Assembly: GCF_037975245.1 (NCBI RefSeq)
Contig: NC_092565.1
Coordinates: forward strand, 19,633,999-19,697,998
From: Apostichopus japonicus
Taxonomy: Eukaryota > Echinodermata > Holothuroidea > Aspidochirotida > Stichopodidae
Direction of reading: 5' to 3'
DNA length: 64,000 bases
The notes beneath the pieces were generated by a model. It made no database searches and was not told where the DNA came from. It saw only the letters and a program-made list of their open reading frames with translations. Below are positions 38,441 to 53,400 of the stretch, one piece after another; positions within the stretch are counted from its first letter, which is position 1; each line of letters begins with the position of its first letter. A program made the position numbers and the translations under genes.

Positions 38441-41400
38441 ACCAGTAAGTTATGGGGTGTCAATTTTCTTCTCGAGGTGGGGGGGGGGTGGGGTCGGAAT
38501 CGGTTTATCCGATCGATACCAGTGTGCTGCAGGGTTCAAGGCACTAATGGTGCTGCCAGGTTGGTTGTCTTTGTTGCCGATGTTCTCTTTGTTGTAAAAG
38601 GGTGCTAGTTTTGTGTGAGGAGCCCGATATTTTGCTCGTTTTGAAGGCCCCTCTGTTTGCTTTGTAACACCGTGCCTGACGCAATTTTCAGCCCTGACAG
38701 CCAATGGAGCTGATGGTGGTAGGAGGGGAAGGGGGGGGGGGGTGGAAGGTATGTAATACTGGAGAGGCGTATGTATATATAGAATATTGAGATGGAGGTT
38801 TAAATCTACATTATAAATTGAGGAAATGTTGAGAAATTGTATCTTTTCATCTACCTCATTGTTGAGACAAGCAACTGGCATGAATTAAACAAATTTGTTC
38901 TGATTAAGTCTTTATTCTGGTATGAGAGTTTAACCAGCTCTGCAAATATATTTTACTACATACAGTAAAACTACTTGCTGCCTAACCTAATTTGGACATT
39001 TCATCCTACGATTCAATCAAATTTACTTCTGTAGACACCAATGTGGGTTCTACTCTTTTCTTGAATAAAATAGCAAAACCCATTTTTAGCAGATAGCTAG
39101 CCTAATTCTTGATCTTCAATGTAGGCTTGGCGAAGATACCTTTGCAATAAATGTGTGGTAGGCTGAGTGTTGTTGTTTATTTTGAAATGTAACAGACTTC
39201 CCTCAAGAGTATAGACACTTGTTCAGACAGTAATACAACAAAGTAACAAAACTTTGGCAAAATTATGAAACAGAAGGAACAGTTTTTTTGATAGTGTGAG
39301 AAAATATGCTGCTTTTATTGTTGTTAAGTTTGGGAGAAGAAGTCTTCAGGTTCTGAAGTAAGAAATATATATGACAAGTCTTTTGAGTAGCACATTTTGT
39401 CATTTTCATTGAGGTTTGTTTGTCACAAGAATATTTACTGTAGTACATAAATATGGGATCTTGGTGTTATTTCATGGTTGCCTATGTCAAGAGAAAAACT
39501 CCGTACTTGTTCTTAACGGAGACACAAACCCAACCATCATCCTTAGCTTAGCTTAGATGGCAGAGATCTAAGTTTCAGGCATGAGCTTTTTCCGCGAATT
39601 CGCGGAATATCCGTGATTTCTTTTCTACCTCGGGGACAAAAACTATTGTCCTAACACACTGTAGTATACGCAAACGAGAGCCTATACCGCAATTTTTACA
39701 AAGTTCCGTGATTTTTTTTTATGCCGGGCTCATCCCTGAAGTTTGTGAAGAACAAATTTCAAAAACATCTACCAAAAAAAAAATACTTGCTCCGTTTGGG
39801 ACATATTCTCGTTGTATCTGGGAGCTCTCATTGTGTCACTAAGATCTGACACCCGTTACTTTCTCTTCAGTTTTTTCTCTTCATATTTTCAAAGTAAAAT
39901 GTTAGCAGTGTGGATAGTGAAACCAATAGCATCATTTAGGTAATTTTAAGTGCTTCAACAATTTTAGATTCAGCATTAGCAAAACCTCATCTCCATTTCA
40001 GAAAACAAAAACAACAGAAATTGAAGCACACATAGCTCAATGATGTCATATTTTAGACTTGATCAAGTCTTCAACCTTGTGTGTGCAGAAAAATTAAATC
40101 TATGACATCTCTCAAGTGGAATAAAAGTTTTGGGAAGATGTTTATAACAGTTATCTTTATCACATAGGCAAGTGATTTTGGTCGGGTTTGTATCTCATTT
40201 AATTTGCTGTGATATCTTATACCTGCTCACGCGTAGTATATTTTCTATTGCTTCTGTCGATTTTGTTTTCCAACTAGTTCTTCCACCCCCCCCCCCTCTC
40301 CTCCTTTCCTTTTTGGTAACCAAGACTTCTCTCTTTACTGTGTGTAAGATAGCACAGCACATGCTGCACACAAAGGTACAAACTATGTCATTAAAATGAG
40401 ATTTGCTTTCAAAGAAAAACTTTTTTTTTTTCTTCAATTGCATACATTTTAATTGTCTGCTGGCACCAACCTCTACCAGTTTAAACCAAATACATTTGGT
40501 GGAGAACCGAAATTTGCCAAAGAAATTGAGACCTTCCTCTGTAAATTCTACATCAACATTTGTCTGAAAAAGTCATTTTCCATCGTCTACTGCTATTTAT
40601 CTTTCTTTGTCATTATTTATCTTTCTTTAAATACAGTAATTATTACTTAGACGCACAAGTTTTTTTTGGTACAAGTTACATTTTAGGTATTATTGAAAGT
40701 TGTAAATAGTTCATCATCATGTTATTATGATGGATATATATGAAGTCTTACAACTATTACAGTTTTAAGAACTATAAGAACTTTTTTCTCTCTTGTTTCA
40801 CTCCCCCCCCCTCCCCCAGCTTTATGTTTGTTTGACCCACCCATTTCAGGATAATCATTCTTTGAGACTTGCTCTACGTAAATATCCTAAGTAGAGTATT
40901 GTATTTGGTTGCTAATTTCAAAATCAAACCAAATTAGCTAAACCTTAATGCTAAAAATGAAACCACAGTTGATGAAACTAAGATAATTTTCTAGAATTTA
41001 ATAAATTGGATATCAAGTTTTGAATAATCAAGGCTTCTTTTGGAGGCCAAACATTTTCTTCGCCTGGACAGTAGATTTTGTTAAAATCATTTCGGACATT
41101 TTCAATAATTTTGAATTATTCTCTATTATATTTACGGCATGAAATTGGACTAGAATAGTGGCAAGCATCATTTTCAAACATTTGCCAAAATGAACTCAAA
41201 ACAGCTGCTTTAAAGACAGAGCTCTCCACATGTTGGGCCTTGCCTCCTTTAAGTTGTAAGTTCAAGTAGGTGTATGTTGAGTTAAAGCTCTGAGTCAGAA
41301 AGAAATGCTGCAACAGCTGCAAATTACCTCTGCAGCTTGGCTGAAACATCCAATAATAGTTTTCCTACAGACCAGCAATGTGAAATGGTTAGCAAAATTT

Positions 41401-44400
41401 TAATGATTGCATCCTGCACAGCCTGGCTGCAGTGTTACTGCAGCTCCCTCATCGTCTGACCGTTGCCACGGCGCCTAAATGGAATTCATATACCTGATAC
41501 TATGTGAATGTTGATAGGTGGCCCTTATTTTCCATTTACAATGAAGATTACATTTTATAGCATTGCAAGTTAAAAAATAGTATAATATCCTTTTTAAACA
41601 CCACTATTCTTTGTGAGCTTGCTCAATCTGTGTAAGAAATGCAACCAGTTTTCATTGCCATTATAACAGCAATGAAGAATATGTTTGGATTATGTATGTA
41701 TGGAATAGATTAGTGTTTTGTTTACTCTGCAAGCATTAAAAGTAATCAACTTTTAGTGACTGAGCATGTTGGGTGTGACTATTCTTTGTATGAGTTATTG
41801 TGCTGGTATAGCTATTGAAAGTTTATTCTTTTTCTAAACAAGGTATAATTTGCATTAAAAACAATCTTCATTGACTCAAACCAAATTTTGCTTGCTTTGT
41901 CATTTTGATTCCTTGACAAAAGCTAAAGGAATCTATGCGATGGTGTGTGTATGTGATGCTGCTTGTGAGCACGATATCTCTAGAAGGTTAATGATGAGGG
42001 ATCTTGCACTTGGCTTTCCCGCCCTTTGACATGGTAAACCACAGCCAATATGTATGTGGATGCTTGCATTAACTCTGCCATATAGTACAATAAGATGGGG
42101 GTGAGATGGGGGGGGGGGATGGGTTGGAAATCATCATTGAGAGTGTAATTTGGTTATTTTCAGATCAGACCTTCTAGTAACTGTTCTTCCTGTATCATGT
42201 TCTGAAGTAACCTTTGAAAGATATTATTTAAAAAGAATGCAATGATACTTCAACAACTGTAAAGGTAGGGTGGCATTTCAGGGTAAATGTTTTATTTCAT
42301 TATCTTCTTGTGGTCTATACCGTTACTCCATACAGATAAATCCTCCAATCTTTCCAGAGAACACCTACGTCTGAGAACTTGCACATTTTAATTGCTTATT
42401 AGGTTTTCAGATGCTACATGCTACAAGTTAAATCTCTCACCAACATATCTCTGTTTGCTGTTTTCATATTTTTATCTTTTTTTTTGTTCTTTTTTTGGTA
42501 TAGATTGAAACAAAAGGGATTCATTTTTCACATGAATGATTTCTTCAGGATTGAAAACTTGAAGTCATTTCCCGTCATTCGAAAACACTGGTCCCCTCCC
42601 CACCCCAAAATAAATAATTTTAAGGTAAATAAAGACCAGTCATGGATAAGTTATTGATAATTTCAAGGCTTAATGACCTCAATTTCCACGTCGTGAATAT
42701 GGACGATAATAAGTATTGGTCCCTTTTTAATAGATAGGTTGGGAAACGTGTAGTTTTTTCTCAAAATACATTCGAAGTGTGTTGTTAAAAATATGTTGAT
42801 TTGGCTTGATGAGATGAAAACTATATTAAAAGCTTTTCTTTAATTAAATCTACAAACTTTTTTAATCTGATATTGAATTTAACAATAAAATACCTGATAT
42901 CTATAACATTAAATGTTTTGTGTTATTTGCTCCTTTTTTGTGTGTATGTTATTTGTTATTGGGTGTTTTGCAACTGTCCCAGTTGTGAAATATTAATGGT
43001 TGATATCATCTGCATAAACTTGAGATCTTCCCTAAGTGCTTTATAATCCTACAGGTTAAGTTTGCTTCATCTTTTTTACAGTGAATTTTATTTGCTTCCA
43101 AAGTATGATCACCTTTTGCTGAAAGTTTGGCTGGGTCAGAGCATAAGGTCACAAAAAGACAACCACAAAAGAGACCAATTTAACGATGAAAATAAATCAT
43201 TTTGGTTAAAAAAAACAGTAAATCAGCACAATGAAAACAAAAAACAAACTGTTTGTTTATTTACTTTATTTACAAACTTAACATGGAAAGGTTACTTTGA
43301 TTGTGTATGATGGGCCTTACAATCTGTGAATTAAAATCCTGACCTGTATGACATATTACTGCAGGTAGTTTCATGGAAATGAAGAATAGGCAATGAACAG
43401 AATCGCTATTTTCAATTTTTCAAGGATCATAAATCAAATATTGCACCATTATGACACAAAATTCTTGAATGCAAAATTTTTAAATACCAAAAATACAAAA
43501 TAGGTATACCTTTAAGAGGAGAGATAGTCTCAAAAGGCTCACTAGTATAGTCTGACATGATACACTGTGTTTAATAGTTGACGTCAACTTAATGACATAT
43601 CTTTAACTTTCGAAGAGTATGACTATTAAGTGACATATTACTGCAGGTATTGTAATGGAAATAAAGAGTAGCTAATGAACAAATAAGCTTTTTTCGATTA
43701 CAAGGATCATATATCAAATATTGCACCATTATGACACAAAATTCTTGAATGCAAAATGTCTAAATACCAAAAATTGGTATCATTTAAAATGGAGAGTCTC
43801 ACAAGGCCCACTAGTAAGTCTGACATGATACACCATGTTTAATAGTTAATGTCAACTTAATGTCTTATACATGATATGTCAAATTACCATTGCTTTATGC
43901 TTGGTATGCACTGTGTGCCAGAACAGTAGCTGAGGGGGGGGGGGAGGGGATTTCCAGATATTTCACAAGGCCCACATTGTAAATTTGTTATACTCTGGCA
44001 ACATTTGAACTTGTAATACACAAGTGTACTTTAACATGATAGAAACCATTTTGCATCTACCCCTCTGACCTCATCCAAACATGGCTACAGGTCTGTTGCA
44101 CACTGGGTGACAGATTAAATGATTGATTACGATTTACTGGTAAATTATGCCTGCCATCTCAACTAAATTTCAGTCATTTTTACCTTTCAAGAAATAATTT
44201 TCAAGTACTAACAATTTGCATTGCTGTAGTTGTTATCAATTCAACTTTTCCTTCAAGAAAGTGTTCTCTTCAAAAAATGTTTAATATCTCAAAAAACTAC
44301 CGCTTAAATCTGTCTGCATATCAAATCTTTCAGATTCTTTTACATTTCTGCGTAATAAATCTTTGAAACCCTAAGTGCATTTCGGCATTTTCTTCTTCCT

Positions 44401-47400
44401 AGTGTTGACAAACAGGACCCAGAAAGGTAATTTACCTCTATCACCTTTTCTTCACCTCTCTGTTTTGGCTTTTGTGAGTATTTCATAAAGCCGATCAGCT
44501 TGCTTCAGAGCTGTGTCGGAGCCCTCGCAGAGTTTCTGCCATTGTTCGGGTATCGATTCGATGCCGTGGAAAGCTCCAGCGATGGCACCTGCCATCGAGG
44601 CAATGGTATCCGTGTCCCCGTCAAGAGAAATTGCATACAAGATAGTTCTTTCCATTGGACTCTGTACATAGAGGCCCTCCACCGGATTCAGACATCTAAG
44701 AAACGAATACAAAGCACTGCCGACTGAGTTGTGGGCTGATATACTATTACCTGCGAATGAAGCAATATGATGTGCTATTTACAACAACAATAATAACAAC
44801 AACAGCTGTGAAAAGGTACTTAAGGTGGATGGAGGGTGGGGTGGGGAGGCAGGGTGGTCATGCTGGAACGAGTTACCTCATTACCTCCAAGCGATTTAAA
44901 TTATTTCGTAATTTGTCATCATTATAAAGTAGGAGCACCTTTCCTGCATCTCTCATCCATTCCACAACAGTGCCCCTTCTTACCACATACCTTCTCCTTT
45001 TAACCAGACAAACATATGATTCTAAAGTGATAACAATTTTATCCATGACAACGACCAAGACATTGACCAGGTACTACTCAATCTGTATCTAAGGGAGGCC
45101 AAATATGCAACAAGTCTGATGCAAGACTAGCGTAAGGATATTGACAACAACTGAACAATAAGCTTGCACTAAAAGTCATTCATATTGATGTACAATGTAT
45201 GGAATGAATATCTGGTATCGCAAACCAAAATGCTATGCAAAATGGTCAAGTTGCTATGCAAATGGTCAAGTTGCTATGCAAAATGGGCAAAATGCTTTGC
45301 AAAATGGTCAAGTTGCTATGCAAATGGGCAAAATGCTATGCAAAATGGTCAAGTTGCTATGCAAAATGGGCAAAATGCTATGCAAAATGGTCAAGTTGCT
45401 ATGCAAATGGGCAAAATGCTATGCAAAATGGTCAAGTTGCTATGCAAATGGGCAAAATGCTATGCAAAATGGTCAAGTTGCTATGCAAAATGGTCAAGTT
45501 GCTATGCAAATGGGCAAAATGCTATGCAAAATGGTCAAGTTGCTATGCAAAATGGGCAAGTTGCTATGCAAAATGCTATGCAAAATGGGCAAGTTGCTAT
45601 ACGAGTGTACAGATGTATCGCAATTTTCTATGCAGGAACACTATGAGAGAGAAAAGAGTCACAGCCTTCAAAACTGCTACACAAAATTTGAACAGTAAAG
45701 GTTTCCCTGCAATGTTATAAAAGGTACAACGAGTACGTGCCATAGATTACATTAATCTATTTACCCTTTCCTGAGAGGACGCAAATTTTACAGGTTGTCT
45801 TTAATGGCAATATAAGTAGGATGAATGCAGGGGGAGGGGGGTCCAGGATTTGAGGAAGGAGGGGGATGTGGCCTTCAGGTTGTAGAAGTGTACCCACACA
45901 TGGGAGGTGGGGAAAGTGGGGAAACACTAAAAAATTTAAAATGTGAAATGGTGCATTCTTAGGCTACAAATTAGGACTATATGTCAGGTAGTGCTAATAT
46001 AACTTCTGTCATTTTTTTTATGTGTGGATGTAGGTGGCTGGGTGGGGTGGGGGGCGGAGTGTGTGTGTACATAAACACAATAACATCATAAACACAAACT
46101 TGTTCCATTTTCTCTGCAGCAAAAGTCAATCCACAAATGCTAAATTATGTAAAATAAAAGGAGGTACTTGCCTAACACTGAAGCTACTTCCTCAGCAGGT
46201 GGATCACTTTTCAAAAATTGGCATAAACTTTCAAGCCTTTGGCAATAAACATCATCTCTCTCCACTTTCCTGCAATGAAAGAATGTTGAATAACTTTCAG
46301 CAACATTAACAAGGAAATTGCAAATCCCTCAATCCTCAACGGCAACTAATAATTAACTTTATTTGCATCATTGCTTCACAAAATATGAAAATTTGCAGGA
46401 TTTCCTTACTGAGTATATTTTTGTTTATTTATTTGTAATCTACCTTTGTATTTGTACATATTATTGTGATGTCATTTGTGATCGATGGTTGAGATAATTA
46501 TCTCTCTCTTTGTCACTGCCTTTCCTTTGGGTGGAACTTTATTTGAGAATGCTGCATTTAGTAAACAAAATTATACTAGTGTGAAGTAGGAAAATTTAAT
46601 ATTCTATCACCAAAAGAAACTGATGATCATAGTAAAACAAGTTGCAGAATGATTAATATGCAGCTTGTCCTATTTTGTCTCTCAAACAATTCTAAAGAAC
46701 ATCAGCAAAAATGCCTACTAAGTTAGCTTGGCTTCTGTAACATTTGGGCTACTGTAGCACTACCTAGGTGTGTGCAGGTACTGTAAGCCTATACAGTATC
46801 TCACTGCAACTTTGAGCCGATTCTTAATTTTATGCAATTGCGCAAGTTGAGATAAGAGAGAGCCGGCCAGATGTAAGTTTCACTTGCCCCTGCAACCGGG
46901 CAAATGTTAATGTACAGCCCTGGGAATGAACTACTATTTCACCTCAAGAGCCAGGTCAGTCCCAGGGGACAAATATATCACCGGGCCCCCCTTTTTTTCT
47001 GAAGTCTTCATTTTGCCTTGGGATTATTATGAAGTTGAGAATACATTATTCTGGATCCCATATTGACCTGGGCCCTCATATTGATCTCGGATCCCAGGGC
47101 CTCCAGCCCTCCTGACCCCCCCCCCCCCACCCCTCATGAGGCCTGATGAAGTGTACAAGTTAAGTGATAGATTACCAGCTACCTATTGAATATGGACAGT
47201 AATAGAACAGTTATGTATTTATACTGCTGAAGGTCAAAGCTGAGGAGGGCTGTTTACTCCGTCCTATTTTTGTTACGTATTATTATTCCAATGCAAATAA
47301 ACGTTTGTACGGCTGTTGGGAAGTTATACAACGGAAAATACCTGACACTATACTTCACCGAAGTATCTTTTGTAATCTGGTGAAAAATTATCTCTCATAT

Positions 47401-50400
47401 TCACAAGCAGTGGCGGTGCCAAGGGGGGGCTTGGGGGCTTTAGCCCCCCCACTGAAGTAGTCAGCCCCCCCATTAGCCCCCCCAACTGAAATAGGCAACA
47501 ACAAAAAAAACCTCATTGAAACAATATAGCCTACCCAAATTTTGTCAGCCATAACGCAGTGCTACAATGGTCAATGGAAATTTTGATGAATTTTTCACAT
47601 GATAATAGTCAGTGACTCAGTTGTGGTGCAGGAAGCCTTGTTTTGGTGACTGATAAAAACAATTCAGATTCCAGCTTTATCCGCCAGGTGTTGATGAGTT
47701 GTTTCTCAGGATTGCAAGCATAAAACACTCTACAATGGTGGCGCAATTCACCTTCAAATATTGTGGCCATTGGCCAAACATTCCATCAGCTCTTGTGTTC
47801 TAAATTTTCAATTTTTTTTTTAAAAATGCATATTTTTTGAAAAATTTTTAGGTGACAAAAGCCTCGCTAAATGCCACCATTTTGCAAGTAGGCCTTTCCA
47901 GGATTGGGAAAAATTTACCCCTCCCCCCAGGACGGCGATCACTCAATCTTGTAAGCCACCCAAAAAATTGGCTCAGCCCCCCCTTAGCCTCCCCAACTAA
48001 AAATTCCTGGCGCCGCAACTGTTCACAAGTATGACATTAGGAAGTGGAGCATGGCGTGGACAGTTGGGAGTAAATAAGAACAGCAGTTATGCATAAAAAG
48101 TATAAAAGAATTGCCAAGATGAAGTCATGATTTAAGTTCTGATAATTTTCTAAGGGCTTCGCAAAGAATTACTTTACAAGATTTTCCAGAGACACTTAGA
48201 GTTAAAAAATGATCTTCATGACAGGCCAATTGGTTAAGTCTCGTCTTAGACTTTAGGTAGCATTATTTAAATGGTCATATGGTAATTCGTCCTCTCAAAT
48301 CCCTGTGAAGTGTATCTTGTGAAATAAAACCTTTCAGAATTTGGGACATAATAACCAGCTTGTTTTGGGATTTCAAACCTTAAACAAAACAGCTAACCAA
48401 AACGGACCATACTTCCCAGCATAACAAATATCTTACGAAGACCTACGAGTTTGTGAATCTTACATTACAATGATGCATTCCATGTAGCCATGGAGATGAA
48501 GGAGATATTTGGTTTTTACCTTTTTTTGACTTGACTCATTAGAGTTGTAAGTTTCGCTTCCTTTTCGTTATCATTTGCAGTACCTTCGTCAGACGTCTGA
48601 CATTCCACTTTTTCTCTCATAGTATTCAGAAGGTTCTCAGCAAACTTTTCGCGATTCATCTTATCTGTAGCTGTATGCAGGGCTTGATGAACAGCTAGAG
48701 CCTGCAGGACTGCACCGTTATAACCGTTTCTGTTGGAATGGGTGAGAAGCGCACTGCTCTTTGCATTCTGAAGAGACCAAAAAAAAAAATGGGACGGTGA
48801 AAAGGGAGCTTTGAGACGAAAATGCAATCACGAGAATGTACATTCTGCAAATACGAGAATGTTCATGGTGCAAATAGACTATTAATAGTTTCTGGAATCA
48901 TAGAATGAAAGTAATGATTAAATTTATATACCTGGATGACCCTTTCTACCTCATCTTCACCGCACAGTGCGACTGGTGCAACCCTCATGGCACCCCCGTT
49001 CCCATAGGAACCGCCTCCATCGAACTGATTTCTGGCAGGCGCAAACACATCTGATAGATCACGATCTCCCAGTCTCTTAAGTACCGTTACTACGTTATAG
49101 CCATATCCTCGCGTGGGATGTGCCATATATTCATCAGCAAATCTAACAGAAATAGAAACAAAAAAAACAGGAACATCTCAAAGGTGGTAAAGAAACCACA
49201 TGAAACTCTAAGTACAGAAACACTTAACTATTTATTACAAAATATTGAGCAACCATATTAGGCCACTCAGGATGATTTTACTCTTGATCATGGATTGGGG
49301 GGGGGGGGGTGAAGAGTTCAAAAGAGTGAAGTGATTATTCTGATCATAATACAAGGTTTGTACACATCTGACGATTCTCAATTCCCCGACTTTTCCAGAC
49401 TTTCCAGGACATCAACTGAGATACTCAAGGTGCTTTAGACACACACGTATTATGAATGCAGCTACTTCCCACTTTAGTTTCCATTGTCAAAGACATCCAT
49501 GTGCATTGCAATAAAAATTGTGTAGGCTATTAAAGGCACTGTACTGTGGGTACACTAGCTCTTGAGTCACTCGAATTTGTCAACATCTGTAAATTTGGGC
49601 AAATTATGATCAGTCAACTCTGTTGTGAATTACCTCCTTTTTTTGGGGGCCAGAAAAATACCAACCTTTTCGCTAAATCTTTTGCTTCCAGCTGGCCATT
49701 ATTAGCAATCAATGATTCAGCCACACACCTTGCCATTGCAGTATCATCAGTATATTCCAGTTTTCCTAATGAATGAAGGAAGGAAAATGATTCAAACAGA
49801 ATCAGTTTTAATATCTCCTGTAATTTATTATCAAATAATATATTAAAAAAACAGTTCAAGCCTTTTTCCATCAACACATGAGGCTGGAATGTAATATGAG
49901 ACTTAAATATTATGATAACATACTTTCACTTATTATAGTATTCCACTTATAGTGGTGGTATTAATATTATATTATAACATACTATTTTGCATAATATTCC
50001 ACTGCTAGTTGTGGTAAGTCCTCAATATTACCAGAAGTGCAGAGTATTTGTAATGTTTTGTGAAAAGGTGAAACAACAGGAATTTGTTATTTAACAGTAG
50101 TAGCCTTTCCTCCCACCAACCTCCCCTTCTCACCCCTCCCTTTCTTGAACATAAGTTCTACAGTGCACAGGTATATTACTACAGAATCAGATATATGTTT
50201 GCATTTTTTAATGAATAATCAGCCAGAACACAAGAAGTTCTCAGACCATGACAGTTATATATAATAATCCAGTATGAAATGGTAATCAATAGCAATACTG
50301 AACCTGGACCGTCAATTTCCACGTCAAACTTGTTAACAAAATCTTGAACGTTATCATAACTTCCAGGTCCTCCAACACCTGTCACTTCAAACGGTGCTCC

Positions 50401-53400
50401 GATACAGTCTCCTACAACAGCACCAACCAAACATCCTCGAAACCTTGATCTCAAAGTTGGACTCAGAGTCATTCTTATTGGCTGATCTTCAAATTCTGGT
50501 GAAAGGGGACACATGATAAATGTTGACTTTTGGAGATATCTTTGACATGTTAACAAATTTCTTCATGCAAAATGAACTTTTCTCAGAGAAATTATACCGT
50601 TACTCTTTGGCCTGTCTTTATGGGCCTCAATCTTAGGCTAGTTCTAAATGTACAACGATGTTTCAATTTGGCATGGTACTATACAGTATTAGGCGTTAGT
50701 TGCAAATATTATATGCTTTGTTAGACCTGGCATAACTCACAGAATTTTAGGCCAAATCTTGAACAAGGTATACCTAAGTCACCTGACTATCAGGTCTAAG
50801 CTTATGTAAGTAACTTTAGTAGCCCATGCTTGATCTATATAGACCTAGACCTATGTAGGCATGTCATTTGATCTTACTTAAGCTACATTGTAGGTTACAG
50901 TATGTTAATCATGCTATTAACTACTATATGCATACTGGGTAGATGGGAAAGCCACTGCCTTGTCCATATTACCCTATTGTTAATTATACCTATGATACTG
51001 GGTAGACAGAAAGTATATGTAATACTAAGAATAGCTAAGCCTACGTAATACTAATTATATTGTACTCTATGTGTAATCTCTACATGCAGGAATGTCATCT
51101 GTCTCTGTGACAGATGAGAAGATGAGAGTAATAAATCAGTAGAGCATGTTTACACTACCACGGTGTGAAGTTGGTTTTTCTTGAGTTGTCTCTACAACAA
51201 CATACATGTAGGCCTAGGCTAAGTTAGGCCAAATCCTAGTCTACATGTAGGCATAGACTAAGTTAGGCCAAACCCTAGTCTAAGTTGTACTGGAATGGTG
51301 TGACTGTGAGCTGGTAGCCTAGTAGTAGTACATCTTTAAGACATGTAAACTGCAAATGAAATTATATATATTTACTTCAGTATTCGTGGTGTCACTGAAA
51401 TTGTGACGTGAATGACAGCTACAACGGCAGGAGAAGCATAAACGTACGGAAGCACATATTTCTGTGATATGAAGCCGATTGGGTGCATGAAAATATAATA
51501 ATAGTAGCACCGATTAACTAACACATCTGTGCAGACTGTACTGTCCCGATATTTTAGAACGAGTCACCCTAGATGACTTAGTTAATGGAAGTAGTTTATG
51601 AGAGGTTGTAGTACCCCAAATTACTCCCAGATATCGACGAGGGACAAATGAGTCAATTAAAAGTGCCATAGCAGTAAATCACCAGTTGGGGGGGGGGGGG
51701 GGGAGTGGGTCCATGGTTACAGCCATGATAAGGGATGCATCCAGGGTATGATGCTGGTTAGAAACGTCTGAAAAATTTACAAGAGGACACAACTATGCAA
51801 TAAGAAATAACTTTAAACTTCAACTCTAAATGGAAGGTGTGAAAAATTGGGAGAGAAAGAGACAGGAAAAAGTAAAGTAAGATGCCTAAATGTGTTAAAA
51901 ATGGTTTTCTGTTTTATTATTCTTCATGATGCTCTTAAGAAATGTCTCACAAATACATTCAAAATATTTGCATGAAAACTTTTATTTGAAAGTCAGTGTA
52001 ACTAAAAACAAATGGGCATTAAAAGGAATACTTTCATACCACAAACAGAACCAATGAATTCTTACAAATCGTGGTTGTAGTGTGTGTAGCTGTACAGCAT
52101 AGGGAATTTGCATAGGGAATGAATACTGATGGCTGTAGTGATGTCACGAATAACAAACAATGGTTTATCCTACACAGAAGGCATCCAACAGGCAATACAA
52201 GGCATCCAATAATGAAGGCACAATTTAGCAATAGAACTAAAGCACTATGTAACTGGTTGCCTCCACCCCCCCTCCCCCCTCCCCTCCATCTCCACCTATA
52301 TAAGCTTACAATTCTTTGTGGAAGAAATGATATGGAATGAAATGGACAGAGAAGCATTTAATATTGAAATTACCATAAAGCACACATGTAAATATTATTA
52401 CTCAGTACTCATAATAGTAACCTACTAATCTGAGAACTTGCACCGATCCAAATCAAAGGATAAATAATGGTCACAGTGAAAACTAAACAACTGCAAAGGT
52501 TAGGAGGAATACTCAGAATAGAGAAAATAAAACTATGATGTTGAAACAAGAAAAGTGTCAGGCTCAATGAACAAGAAATTGTCCAAGTATTAAAAATGGT
52601 TTTATGTATGTACTTGGCCATAGAGGACACTCACTAGCTGGATGGACTAAGGAAAAGTTGCTTACTGTGATAGGACATTTCATTTGAAATCAAGTTTGAG
52701 GCAAGAGCTTTAAATTTTGCTTCTATGCAAAAGAGTTCTTAGATAAGTAAAATTAAAACAACGATTTTCTTTTATAACAATTTTTTTTTTAATTTCCTGA
52801 GATGTGGACATTCTTACAATTGTGTGGGATTATCAAACTATTGGCCAAATTATGGAACTGTTAAGGTGCCATTAAAATGTTAAAATTTTCACATAATTAT
52901 GTTAGCAACTTTGTGCAAAGTATTGAATTGCTCTGAATGCTCTCTTATATTTCACCAAAACTGTAGAAATTCTCACATTGATCACTTCTTGCATTTAAGT
53001 AATAAATGATTTATCATTTTACTATTTTTTTACAAATTTTGATGATTCTTTAGCAAAAATACACAACTTAATAATTTAATCATATCGATCATAAGTTTAC
53101 TAATGTTTCAGTGATTTGTTATCATTAATTCTAATGAGCTTGCATTACCTCATCATTCTTATTATTATTAAATTCCATTTTTAAATGCTTACATATGAAG
53201 TTGTAAAATTTAATCAAAAGAAAAGAAAGAGAGAGAACATTTAAACACTTCTTAGGCACACAGTGAGATAAGCTGCCTCAATGCTATCACATAGGAATTA
53301 CCCCATTCCAATAACAGTACCAATTTACTAATTCATATAACAGCATATCCTTATACACAAAACAATATGGTTTCTTGGATGAAAATTGTAATCTATCTCC